Shown: one piece after another, positions 50,937 to 59,184 of the stretch
How the letters are laid out: every line of letters begins with the position of its first letter
How positions within the stretch are numbered: position 1 is the stretch's first letter
From: an uncultured Bacteroidales bacterium
Lineage (GTDB): Bacteria; Bacteroidota; Bacteroidia; Bacteroidales; ML635J-15
NCBI GenBank assembly: GCA_905234755.1
Contig: CAJOIT010000003.1
Span: 321,135-385,134 of the forward strand
Reading direction: 5' to 3'
DNA length: 64,000 bases
Made by a program: the position numbers and the translations under genes
The notes under the pieces: generated by a model
Told to the model about the DNA's origin: nothing
Databases searched by the model: none
The model's input: the letters and a program-made list of their open reading frames with translations, nothing else

Positions 50937-51449
50937 TTAGTCGAGAACTAATGATGGAGTGTTGTAGGTTCTGCCAGCGAGTTCCTGGTCGAGCATATAC
51001 AATGCGCGAGCATCGCCACCAAAGAGTTCCATCTTGCTGATGAGGTCGTTGGCATTCTTTTCTTCTTCACCCTGTTCCTTGATGAACCACTGGAGAAGTT
51101 CCATTGTTCTGTAGTCCTTAGCCTTTACTGCTTCACCGTAGATGTTGTCGATGAGCGAGGTAACATACTTTTCGTGTTCCAAAGCAGCCTTCAGCGGGTC
51201 CATGAAAGTCTTGTACTTCTTGTCCGGCTGGTCGATTGCAAGCAATGTAACCTTTTCGCCATTGTTCTGGAGGTACTGGTAGAACAACATTGCGTGGTCG
51301 CGTTCTTCCTGAGCCTGAACCTTGTACCAGTTTGCGAAACCAGCAAGTCCCTTCGATTCGAAGAAGTTCGACATGTCAAGGTAAAGATAGCCAGAGTACA
51401 ATTCCTTGTTTATCTGTGTGTTGATTAATTCTGAAACTTTTTTGTTCAT
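50937..51449 (-). CDS. Ferritin
   Basis: A 170-residue iron-storage protein of the non-haem ferritin type. Ferroxidase ligands are in INKELYSGYLYLDMSNFF, QAQEERDHAMLFYQYL and QWFIKEQGEEEKNANDL. It assembles as a 24-mer that stores iron oxidised by O2 or peroxide. The gene is followed after 11 nt by the NifX-like gene, so the two are probably cotranscribed. Confidence 0.94.
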   Translation of the reverse strand: MNKKVSELINTQINKELYSGYLYLDMSNFFESKGLAGFANWYKVQAQEERDHAMLFYQYLQNNGEKVTLLAIDQPDKKYKTFMDPLKAALEHEKYVTSLIDNIYGEAVKAKDYRTMELLQWFIKEQGEEEKNANDLISKMELFGGDARALYMLDQELAGRTYNTPSLVLD

Positions 51450-51489
51450 GATATTTTCCTTTCTATTTTAATTGTTTGACAAATTACTC

Positions 51490-52101
51490 TTATTCAATTG
51501 TTATTTTTTCGAAGTCGGCAGCGCCGTGCTTGCACCATGGACATACGAAATCGGCTGGAAGTTCCTCGCCTTCATGCACATATCCGCACACCTTGCATCT
51601 CCAGCCAACCTTTACCGATGGTTCTGGCTTCGGCTTGATGTTCTTCTGATAGTAGGAGTATGTAACTGATTCTACATCCGACAAAACCTGCTTTTCGGTG
51701 ATTTCGGCAATGAAAATGCTGTGTGAGCCACAGTCAATTACATTTTTTACTGCACCCGAAATGAAGGCGTTGGTGTATTTTGGAATGTAGTAAAGTCCGT
51801 TTTCACTACGGCGTACGGCATCACATTTCTCGAACTTGTTCACATCGCGACCGCTCTGGAAACCGAAGTGACTTATTACATTCATCGGAACTTCCTTTGT
51901 TAAGATTGACACATTCAGCAGATTGGTCCTGACAATCATGTCGTGGGTGAAGTTCTTTTTGTTCATGCTTACGGCGATGGTCTGAGGTGTGCCACTCGAA
52001 ACCTGTATCACCGAGTTGCTTATGCAGCCGTTGTCCTTTTCGCCTTCGCGGGCGGTGATTACGAACAGACCGTATTCAATGTTGTATAATGCGTCGCTCA
52101 T
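51490..52101 (-). CDS. Flavin reductase-rubredoxin fusion
   Basis: A 203-residue protein with an FMN-binding flavin reductase-like domain (LYNIEYGLFVITAREGEKDN; NVISHFGFQSGRDVNKFEKC) and a C-terminal rubredoxin (WRCKVCGYVHEGEELPADFV and CPWCKHGAADFE). Known as high-molecular-weight rubredoxin, it passes electrons from NADH to flavodiiron proteins or rubrerythrin in other anaerobes. It lies upstream of ferritin on the same strand. Its 5' side contains a strong hairpin at 52171. Confidence 0.92.
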   Translation of the reverse strand: MSDALYNIEYGLFVITAREGEKDNGCISNSVIQVSSGTPQTIAVSMNKKNFTHDMIVRTNLLNVSILTKEVPMNVISHFGFQSGRDVNKFEKCDAVRRSENGLYYIPKYTNAFISGAVKNVIDCGSHSIFIAEITEKQVLSDVESVTYSYYQKNIKPKPEPSVKVGWRCKVCGYVHEGEELPADFVCPWCKHGAADFEKITIE

Positions 52102-52170
52102 TTTTCTGTCAGTATTTGTTTTTCAATAGTTCTGTTTTCTGTCTATCAGTGCATTAAAGTCTTTACAAGT

Positions 52171-52202
52171 GTCAACCAACCATCACTCATGGTTGGCTTG
52201 AC
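52171..52202. repeat. Strong hairpin upstream of the flavin reductase-rubredoxin gene
   Basis: GTCAACCAACCAT pairs with ATGGTTGGCTTGAC around CACTC (one bulge). No T-run follows on either side, so it is not an obvious terminator; it may lie in the 5' leader of the minus-strand gene. Confidence 0.6.
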
Positions 52203-52282
52203 AAGAATGCGAATATAAATATAATTTATTAATAGGCAATAAAAATTTTTATGGAAATTTTTGAAGTGTTGGATTTCTTTTT

Positions 52283-52469
52283 GAGACGCAAAATTTTGCG
52301 TCTGTACAATTGTTGCGTCGTGGCGTGCCGCGACCGTATAATTTCGTGGCGTGCCGCGACAATATTAATGAATGTTTTTATAATTGTAGAGACGTTGCGT
52401 GCAACGTCTAATGCTAATTTAGTGTTTGGAAACATTAAAAAGTGATAAAATTTAGTGTTTGGAAACATT
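52283..52469. repeat. Cluster of palindromic and direct intergenic repeats
   Basis: In order: GAGACGCAAAATTTTGCGTC followed by TGTACAATTG (52283-52312); CGTGGCGTGCCGCGAC twice (52319-52334 and 52345-52360); a palindrome GAGACGTTGC/GCAACGTCT (52389-52409); and a 21-bp direct repeat with core AATTTAGTGTTTGGAAACAT at 52416 and 52449. There is no gene between 52102 and 52960. Confidence 0.75.
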
Positions 52470-52622
52470 TTTTTTGTTGCTTTGCTGTGGATGTTCGGAC
52501 TGCTATATTAATATATAGGTATTGCACGACAGGAATTGCCCGTGAGCGTTTTGCCGAGCAAAAATTGGTTGAAATGAAATAGAAAATTCCAACATTTTTC
52601 TTTTCCCAATCTAAAAATATCT

Positions 52623-52912
52623 TACTTTTGCAGTGTCGAACATTCGATGCCGTTTGTATGGCGTAGAATGCGAGACAGACATATAGAAAGACGTTTACTG
52701 ACGTTTTCCTTTGACGGTTCCAAATCTCGCAAATTTAGAATTATCTGTCAAAGAGAAGGCAACGGTGAATGTCTGCGTTAGTGTATATTGGTAATATATC
52801 AATAATATCACAGCGTGGGCTTCACGTTGCTCAATCTTACAGATAATGGGCAATGCGAGAGCCTCGAACCGTGGGAGCGAGTAACAAGATTCCCACGTTT
52901 TTCTTTTTTTCC
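52623..52912 (+). ncRNA. Candidate structured leader RNA with terminator
   Basis: A -7 box TACTTTTG (52623-52630) starts a non-coding stretch of about 270 nt ending in a terminator-like stem (CGTGGGA, 52870-52876, with TCCCACG, 52891-52897, then a T-rich run), 49 nt before the next gene. TGCGAGA occurs at 52669-52675 and again at 52854-52860; both are complementary to TCTCGCA at 52725-52731, so they compete. Another stem is CTTTGAC with GTCAAAG (52709-52715 and 52747-52753), and CGTGGGCTTCACG is a hairpin. Either a stand-alone small RNA or an attenuator for 52961. No known class was recognised. Confidence 0.5.
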
Positions 52913-52960
52913 CTGTTGTTTCTGTTCTGGGGAGTCGGCGGAGTGAAAAAATATGTAAAC

Positions 52961-55588
52961 ATGAAAAGATGTTTATTGTACTTTTTGATGATAGTCTTCG
53001 GAACTTCTGTTTCTGCACAAAATTTGACTTTGCAGGAGTTACAAAATCTATGTAAATTACAGAATTGGGAAACAGGCAACAATATACTTTCAAATAAAGG
53101 TTGGGAATTTCATGATTCAGAGAGAGGTAGTTCTTATCAAGCTGCTGTTATTACTTATGCTTATAACAAAAACTATTATAACAACAACCGTGCTTCTGCA
53201 TGGTTTGCTTTTTATGCCGTAAATAACCGCGTAGAGAAAATTCATTATACAGCAACGGAGTCTGCCTATAAGAGCATTATGTCTTCATTAGCTTCGAATG
53301 GCTACAAGCAAATAGGAAGTGACATCGGCTACAAATCGCTTACTGCAACTTACAAAAGCCAATCGTTTCTACTTGAAATAACAACCGAAACCCAAGAACG
53401 CGATGATGATTATGGTGTAACACATGCTGTACATTCTCTTGAACTAATCAGACTTGGCGGAGCATACGATGACGACAATGGAGAAAAAACGGAATACTAC
53501 TACGGGACTTCAAATGTAAAAGCTCGCTATACGCTAAAGGACGGTAAACTTAACGGAAAAGCGTTCAAATACAATTACGATGGCAGCAAGGATTTTGAAG
53601 CGACATATAAGAATGGCAACAAAGAAGGTAAATACATATCGTATTATGAAAACGGCAAAATACAGGAAATTCTTACATACTCAGATGATGTTTTGAATGG
53701 ACAATGCATTGAATATTATGATAATGGAAACAAAAAAAGCGAGGTGGTGTATAAAAATGGTAAAATTAATGGGAAATGCACTTCTTATTACGATGATGGC
53801 ACTATTAAAATGACATGTAATGTTGTTAATGATAAACAAGAAGGTTTAAGAATTGAATATGATGAAAACGGGAACAAAACAAGTGAGGTGACATATAAAG
53901 ATGATAAAATTAATGGGAAATGTACTTCTTATTACGATGATGGCACTATTAAAATGACATGTAGTATTGTTAATGATAAACAAGAAGGTCTGAGAATTGA
54001 ATATAATGAAAATGGCAAAAAAGATGTTGAAGCATATTTCAAGGATGGTGAATTAAACGGGAAATACATTGAATATGATTATAATGACGAAGGGGAATTA
54101 AATTATCAAGAAGAAGGAAGTTATTTAGATGGCGAAAAAGATGGTTATTGGGAAACTAAAGCTAAATATGATGACAAATGGCAGATATTAGTTTTTACAA
54201 ACTATAACAAAGGTGTAAAGCACGGCGATGCCAAAGAATGGATTCCTGGATTTGATACAGTTGTATATTGCACATACTCAAACGGAAAATTAAATGGTAA
54301 ATATCAAGTAAAAGGTAGTTTGGCAAGCATTCTGGGAAAGACTTATCGTCCATGGCACGATAAAGTGACATTTGTTGACGGATATTATGCCGATGGAGAA
54401 AAAACAGGTCATTGGAGTTATTATAATAAACTAGGATGGCTTCAAGAGGAAGGCGATTATAATGATGACAAGATGAGTGGCGAGTGGAAATATTATGGTA
54501 TGTATTTGCCAGATTTTAATATTTCTGAAAAAGAAGATACAATAGAAGAATCAACTTGGGTTTCCACCCCGGGATGTCTTGAGCGTATTGAAAACTACGA
54601 AAATGGGAATTTGAATGGCATGGTTATAAAATACAGGGCAAGAAGTTTGCATCGAAATATTATCGACGGAAAGGATACTATTGATTATATTGCCCATTAC
54701 AAAAATGGCATTCTTCATGGCGACTATGAAAAGCACGACATAGACAGGATTGTGTTAAAAGGACAATATTATGATGGGAAGCGCGATGGAGAATGGATGG
54801 AATTTGATAGCATCAAATGGAGTATGTCTGATTTGTTTACTGAAATAAATGATAAACCGTATTATGTTTATACAGAAACGAAATGGATAGGTAATTACGC
54901 GAAAGACAAGAAGAATGGTTTGTGGGAAAAGTATGACGATAAGACAAACCAAAAGATAATGTCTTTGACATACAGAAATGATGTATTGGATGGTACGCAA
55001 ATATATTTCTATAATGGTAAAGAACAATTGGTAGATGTATTTGACAATGGAACATTGAAGAATGAAAGGGTATATTCTGATAACGGAGAATTGTTGTTTG
55101 AATTTCAATATTTATATGATGTGTACGATTTTACAGGACAAGAAATAGACTATGTTAATAATACCGAAACAGAATATCTTTATAAAGGTTCTTATTATAC
55201 GGTTTTAAGGGATACTTTTTTAGTTAATTTTGATTCGCTGCCAAAGGTGAAGAATGGAAATTTTGTAAAATACGATTCAAAGCATAGAAAATCAATGTCT
55301 GGAAAATATTCTTCTGATAAGCGAGTCGGCAAATGGAAGTATTATTTGCCCGATCAAGGCATATATTATGTGATAAATGAAGAAAACGCAGAAGAACCTA
55401 CATTGTTCTTCACAGATGGTGACATGCCATACACGGGCATTGCCATGTTAAAGGATAGCCAGTCGGAAAATATTACAATATCAACAAAAGTTAAGAAGTC
55501 TTTGATTCAAGGGATTGTGTATATAGACACTAAAACGAACAAGACGGTAAAAAAGATTAAATACAAGAATGGAGTTGAGAAAAAGTAA
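52961..55588 (+). CDS. Long MORN-repeat (YwqK-like) exported protein
   Basis: An 875-residue protein with a signal peptide (CLLYFLMIVFGTSVSAQ). From about residue 185 onward it consists of MORN-type repeats of 20-23 residues such as NGKAFKYNYDGSKDFEATYK and DGKLNGKYIEYDYNDEGELN, ending in TVKKIKYKNGVEKK. Two adjacent units (TSYYDDGTIKMTCNVVNDKQ and its near-copy) are recent duplications. YwqK-type proteins accompany toxin systems in some bacteria, but the link is weak. AT content is higher than in neighbouring operons. Confidence 0.85.
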   Translation: MKRCLLYFLMIVFGTSVSAQNLTLQELQNLCKLQNWETGNNILSNKGWEFHDSERGSSYQAAVITYAYNKNYYNNNRASAWFAFYAVNNRVEKIHYTATESAYKSIMSSLASNGYKQIGSDIGYKSLTATYKSQSFLLEITTETQERDDDYGVTHAVHSLELIRLGGAYDDDNGEKTEYYYGTSNVKARYTLKDGKLNGKAFKYNYDGSKDFEATYKNGNKEGKYISYYENGKIQEILTYSDDVLNGQCIEYYDNGNKKSEVVYKNGKINGKCTSYYDDGTIKMTCNVVNDKQEGLRIEYDENGNKTSEVTYKDDKINGKCTSYYDDGTIKMTCSIVNDKQEGLRIEYNENGKKDVEAYFKDGELNGKYIEYDYNDEGELNYQEEGSYLDGEKDGYWETKAKYDDKWQILVFTNYNKGVKHGDAKEWIPGFDTVVYCTYSNGKLNGKYQVKGSLASILGKTYRPWHDKVTFVDGYYADGEKTGHWSYYNKLGWLQEEGDYNDDKMSGEWKYYGMYLPDFNISEKEDTIEESTWVSTPGCLERIENYENGNLNGMVIKYRARSLHRNIIDGKDTIDYIAHYKNGILHGDYEKHDIDRIVLKGQYYDGKRDGEWMEFDSIKWSMSDLFTEINDKPYYVYTETKWIGNYAKDKKNGLWEKYDDKTNQKIMSLTYRNDVLDGTQIYFYNGKEQLVDVFDNGTLKNERVYSDNGELLFEFQYLYDVYDFTGQEIDYVNNTETEYLYKGSYYTVLRDTFLVNFDSLPKVKNGNFVKYDSKHRKSMSGKYSSDKRVGKWKYYLPDQGIYYVINEENAEEPTLFFTDGDMPYTGIAMLKDSQSENITISTKVKKSLIQGIVYIDTKTNKTVKKIKYKNGVEKK

Positions 55589-55598
55589 ATTGTTGAAT

Positions 55599-56924
55599 AT
55601 GAAAAGAATACATATAATAAAAAGGATTTTTTTTATTGCATATATAACACTTTGTTATAATGTTTGTCTTGGGCAAACACTCAACGGACATGAGTATGTC
55701 GATTTGGGGTTGCCTTCTGGAACAAAATGGGCAACATGTAACATTGGTGCTACTATTCCAGAGGAATATGGCGATTACTTTGCTTGGGGAGAAACTTCAC
55801 CTAAAACTGAGTATAGTATTGATAATTATAAATATTGGAAATATGAAGAAGAATACGAATATGAACCTTCGACATACTTGCTAAAGTACAATATTGACTG
55901 TAAAGGCGTAAAGGATAACAAGAAAGTGCTAGAAACTACAGATGATGCAGCCTATGTTAATTGGGGAAAAGGATGGCGTATGCCAACTAAAAAAGAATTT
56001 GATGAACTATATAAATATTGCACTTGTATGGAAGCAACTAGTAATGGAGTGAAAGGGCGACTAATTGTTGGTCCTAACAACAACTATATTTTCCTGCCTA
56101 ATGATTATGGACCGTACAGAAAAGATTTAGTTGCTTATTATTGGTCTAGTTCGCTTTATGACAAAGAAGGCAAGTATAATTCATACGATCATTCAAATAA
56201 TGCTTGGATTAATGGTGATAAGTATATGGATAGATCTTATGGCTTGTCAGTTAGGCCAGTATGTAATGTCACGTCCAATACAAGTGGTTATAAAACCCAA
56301 TATAATTTCCCATGTAAGTTGCCAGCAATTTCAACAAAAGAAGTAAGTAATATAACGGCAAAAGCAGCAATGTCTGGTGGTAGTATTTCGCCCAATGATT
56401 GTAATTCAGAAATAATAGAACGAGGTGTGTTTTGGTTTACAGAAAATGAAACCGCTTCTCCTTTTACTAATATGTCTAAAGACGGAAGTGGCGTGGGAGA
56501 CTTTTCAAGTAAAATTGTTATGTTGAAAAAGGGTACAATATACGATGTTTGTGCATACGCAGTTGTTTCTTTCCCAAACAACATTGTTGCTAAAATATAC
56601 GGACCAAAGATTAGATTTACAACGACAACCCTTCCTATTCTTTCCTGTAACTCGGAAAATATAACACAAACATCTGTTAAGTTTATGGCAAATATAGAAG
56701 ACAATTTGGGAGAGAATATTTTCGAATGTGGATTTTGTTGGTCAAAATCAAATAATCCAACCATTAATGATTATTGTTTAACAGCAGATTATAGAAGTTT
56801 TTTTTATTTTTCAAGTGAGATTTACTGTTTAGACCCAGGCACAACCTATTATTTTAGAGCCTATACAAAAAGTAGAGCAGGTGTCGCATATAGCTTTACA
56901 GAAACGTTTACAACAAAAGAATAA
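55599..56924 (+). CDS. FISUMP-type domain protein with fibronectin-like repeats, exported
   Basis: A 441-residue protein with a hydrophobic start (KRIFFIAYITLCYNVCLGQ). EYVDLGLPSGTKWATCNIGA and GKGWRMPTKKEFDELYKYCT to YGLSVRPVCN are the major-paralogous domain known from Fibrobacter and many Bacteroidales lipoproteins. Residues about 230-441 contain two fibronectin-like segments (AKAAMSGGSISPNDCNSEII; TVQ-like TTYYFRAYTKSRAGVAYSFT). It follows the MORN gene by 10 nt, so the two are likely coexpressed. Function unknown; a cell-surface role is inferred. Confidence 0.85.
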   Translation: MKRIHIIKRIFFIAYITLCYNVCLGQTLNGHEYVDLGLPSGTKWATCNIGATIPEEYGDYFAWGETSPKTEYSIDNYKYWKYEEEYEYEPSTYLLKYNIDCKGVKDNKKVLETTDDAAYVNWGKGWRMPTKKEFDELYKYCTCMEATSNGVKGRLIVGPNNNYIFLPNDYGPYRKDLVAYYWSSSLYDKEGKYNSYDHSNNAWINGDKYMDRSYGLSVRPVCNVTSNTSGYKTQYNFPCKLPAISTKEVSNITAKAAMSGGSISPNDCNSEIIERGVFWFTENETASPFTNMSKDGSGVGDFSSKIVMLKKGTIYDVCAYAVVSFPNNIVAKIYGPKIRFTTTTLPILSCNSENITQTSVKFMANIEDNLGENIFECGFCWSKSNNPTINDYCLTADYRSFFYFSSEIYCLDPGTTYYFRAYTKSRAGVAYSFTETFTTKE

Positions 56925-56936
56925 GAGAATATTGTC

Positions 56937-56965
56937 AATATTGAATCTTGATATTGTTCAATATT
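56937..56965. terminator. Inverted repeat between convergent genes
   Basis: AATATTGAA and TTCAATATT can pair around TCTTGATATTG. T-runs are short, so termination is uncertain. Confidence 0.35.
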
Positions 56966-57749
56966 ATTGGGCGGTAAGGTCAATTTCCAATCTATCATCT
57001 TTTATAGGCCAAATGTATTTTTCCCTATTATATTCAGAAAGTACCTTTTCCCCGTCAAGAGATAACCCATATTCATAAATGTATTCTTGCTGATAAATTT
57101 TAGACAACACAATATATTGATTAGATTTAAATGCTGATTCATAATGTGATATGTCTTTCGCTCGATTTATTATGATACAATCTATGCACCCTTCAATGTC
57201 TAAATAAACATCCTTTTCTACTTCTACTTTTTTTACAATTCTGAACTCTTGTTCATATTTCCAGTCATTTGTTTTTATAAAAAAGGTTTCGAACCAATAA
57301 TAATCAATCCTTTTAGTATCATTATTATTAATGTCAAGAGAATTGTCATAGCTGTCAACATATTCAATAGTTCCAAAATAACATTCTTGCTTTGAAAGTT
57401 TTGCCAATAGTTTTTCTTTGTTTAAAACAATACAGACTCCATTGCCACTGTCCGCATAGTGTCCCCACATTGGATTTATACAAAATCCGTATTTGTATGG
57501 TTTGCAAGAAAAATCATCAGAAGTAAGACTAATCTGTCTGAAGTTTATTACCTCATTATAAATGTTTTCAGAATCAAAGTCCTTGTTCTCAAATGCTTTA
57601 AGATTAAAAAATATCAATCTATTAGACTCTAAAATATCATTAGCATTATTAGTCTTTGAAAACCTTAGCTCATTGGTTGCAAGTATTTTTACTGCAGCCT
57701 CAAAAGTCGTAAAATGATAAAGGTGTTCCTCGTTTTCATTAAACCCCAT
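56964..57749 (-). CDS. DUF2971-family protein
   Basis: A 261-residue cytoplasmic protein with the DUF2971 pattern: EHLYHFTTFEAAVKILATNE, RFSKTNNANDILESN, FCINPMWGHYADSGNGVCIV and FFIKTNDWKYEQEFRIVKKV. This is a wide family of unknown function, often in accessory regions beside defence genes. It is cotranscribed with the 106-aa gene 12 nt upstream. AT-rich composition suggests acquisition by transfer. Confidence 0.85.
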   Translation of the reverse strand: MGFNENEEHLYHFTTFEAAVKILATNELRFSKTNNANDILESNRLIFFNLKAFENKDFDSENIYNEVINFRQISLTSDDFSCKPYKYGFCINPMWGHYADSGNGVCIVLNKEKLLAKLSKQECYFGTIEYVDSYDNSLDINNNDTKRIDYYWFETFFIKTNDWKYEQEFRIVKKVEVEKDVYLDIEGCIDCIIINRAKDISHYESAFKSNQYIVLSKIYQQEYIYEYGLSLDGEKVLSEYNREKYIWPIKDDRLEIDLTAQ

Positions 57750-57761
57750 AGCAGTCTCTTT

Positions 57762-58082
57762 TTAGTTGTATTTTTTCAATTTATTATAAATTTCATTTGC
57801 GTTCTTTATATCATCATTTGCAGAGGAATTGTGCTTCTGAGCCTTAGATACATACTCATTCTTTATTGCTATATGTCTGTTTAGTTCATTATAACAATAT
57901 CCATATCTTTGGATTCCTTCTATAATTTTGCTTTCTTCTTGAATTTTACGAATGTATTCATCATATTTGTGCCGATTATAGTTATAAGATATGCCAAAAG
58001 AAACAAGTTTCTCAAAAGGATTACTCGCCAATTGCTTAAGTGCATTTAATAGTATGTCACATGCAAATTCATTTTGTTCCAT
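57762..58082 (-). CDS. Hypothetical helical protein, partner of the DUF2971 gene
   Basis: A 106-residue protein (MEQNEFACDILLNALKQLAS) that is helical throughout, with YNRHKYDEYIRKIQEESKII and KNEYVSKAQKHNSSANDDIK as the main blocks. No signal or membrane segment. I do not recognise it. The short distance to the DUF2971 gene implies a two-gene unit. The 331-nt gap upstream is AT-rich and holds only the start of the opposite toxin-antitoxin unit. Confidence 0.6.
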   Translation of the reverse strand: MEQNEFACDILLNALKQLASNPFEKLVSFGISYNYNRHKYDEYIRKIQEESKIIEGIQRYGYCYNELNRHIAIKNEYVSKAQKHNSSANDDIKNANEIYNKLKKYN

Positions 58083-58385
58083 AATTCCAACGGTTTAAAT
58101 TTTTCGCAAAAATACTATAAATATTTATTTGCTACAAATTATTTTTAATTAAATAATAAATATTTGCCTTATATTCGTTTTTGCATACTATATCCTTTTG
58201 GTCTTATTTTGTGTAGAGCTGTATGCAATCGGAGATACATGAGGAATATTGCATAAAATCCTCGGCGCTAACTCTTCAAAAAAAATAACTCACCACCATA
58301 TATTCTAAAAAAATACACACCGGTAAGTGCCTGAATTTTTGTGGATAACTTTTATGCTCTTTTGTAGCACGAAGCAATTTTTTTG

Positions 58386-58393
58386 TAATTTTG
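58386..58393 (+). promoter_or_regulatory. -7 promoter element of the toxin-antitoxin pair
   Basis: TAATTTTG, with TTTG at 58361-58364 at 21-bp spacing, 20 nt before the antitoxin ATG. Confidence 0.55.
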
Positions 58394-58413
58394 CCAAATA
58401 AAAATGATGAAAT

Positions 58414-58608
58414 ATGAAGCAAAAGCCATACGATGCAGAATCCAATGATAAACAGTCTGCTGTAGCTGAGCCTGCTCTAACATACGGAAATATTGAGGCT
58501 ACTAGGGGGGCAAGACCTGTCGGCACTTCTGGCAGAATGTCGGTAGAAGAATATTTTGGGGAACTTCGTGCTATGGTCAACGAATACTATGAAAATCTAC
58601 AAAGTTGA
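58414..58608 (+). CDS. Antitoxin-like small protein (RelB/ParD-type partner)
   Basis: A 64-residue protein. After a disordered, polar start, GTSGRMSVEEYFGELRAMVN and EYYENLQS form an amphipathic helix of the kind that wraps ParE/RelE toxins; the N-terminal half has no clear DNA-binding fold. It overlaps the toxin gene by 20 nt, standard for type II pairs. Confidence 0.75.
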   Translation: MKQKPYDAESNDKQSAVAEPALTYGNIEATRGARPVGTSGRMSVEEYFGELRAMVNEYYENLQS

Positions 58609-58897
58609 AATAGATTCGTCGGCACGGGAAGACCTTATGTTCCTGTTTAATTTCTTAAAAGAGGTAAAATCTCAAACTGGCGCAAATCAATATATTGATA
58701 TGATTATAGCCGAGGTACAGTCTCTTTCTGTTTTTGCTGGGCTTTATCGTGTAAGCCATTTCGCAGATGTTCTATGCTATCATCCCAATGCACGTCGAAT
58801 GGTGTCACACAATAAGAAATGGGTGTATATATTTCATATTTAAGACGATGTTGTGGTTGTTGACCGTATTCGTCCTGCCAAAATGATAACCAAGTAA
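58589..58897 (+). pseudogene. RelE/ParE-type toxin with premature stop
   Basis: From ATG 58589 (MKIYKVEIDSSAREDLMFLF) the frame runs to TAA at 58841-58843, giving 84 residues that end VYIFHI. The same frame then continues for 17 codons as DDVVVVDRIRPAKMITK up to TAA 58895-58897. That tail is the usual C-terminal strand of ParE toxins (VVVxRIxPxx). One change from GAA or similar to TAA explains it. Removal of the last strand probably abolishes toxicity, which would let the cell keep the pair inactive. Confidence 0.7.
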
Positions 58898-58938
58898 TTT
58901 TTTGTGTGATTTCTTAGTCAAGTGATATTTGCCCACAA

Positions 58939-58978
58939 CAAAACAAGGCATAACCATCACGATTACGCCTTGTTTTCT
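58939..58978. terminator. Bidirectional terminator between toxin and rubredoxin genes
   Basis: AAAACAAGGCATAA and TTACGCCTTGTTTT pair across CCATCACGA, with T-runs on the plus strand and A/T-rich flank on the minus strand. Confidence 0.8.
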
Positions 58979-58996
58979 TTCTAAAGTTTTTAAAGT

Positions 58997-59155
58997 TTAT
59001 TCTTCTTCAAAGTCTTCTTTTCCAACTCCGCAGAGAGGGCAAGTCCAGTCGTCCGGCAAGTCTTCAAATGCGGTTCCCGGAGCAATGCCGTGGTCGGGGT
59101 CACCGGTTGCGGGGTCGTAAACATATCCGCAAATCTTACATACATACTTTTTCAT
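58997..59155 (-). CDS. Rubredoxin
   Basis: A 52-residue electron carrier with one iron held by four Cys in [11 protein letters not shown] and [29 protein letters not shown] is the standard linker. It lies 29 nt downstream of the flavodiiron protein gene, its natural electron acceptor. Too short for common ORF filters. Confidence 0.97.
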   Translation of the reverse strand: MKKYVCKICGYVYDPATGDPDHGIAPGTAFEDLPDDWTCPLCGVGKEDFEEE

Positions 59156-59184
59156 GTTAAAAATAGTTTTATATTTATACTCAG

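Noticed and set aside
52853..52960. N-terminal extension of the MORN protein
   Set aside because: It would translate the terminator and poly-T of the leader; the signal peptide starts at 52961.
20330..58843. Stop-codon reassignment to explain in-frame TGA, TAG and TAA
   Set aside because: Three different stop codons are involved, and all three also end normal genes here.
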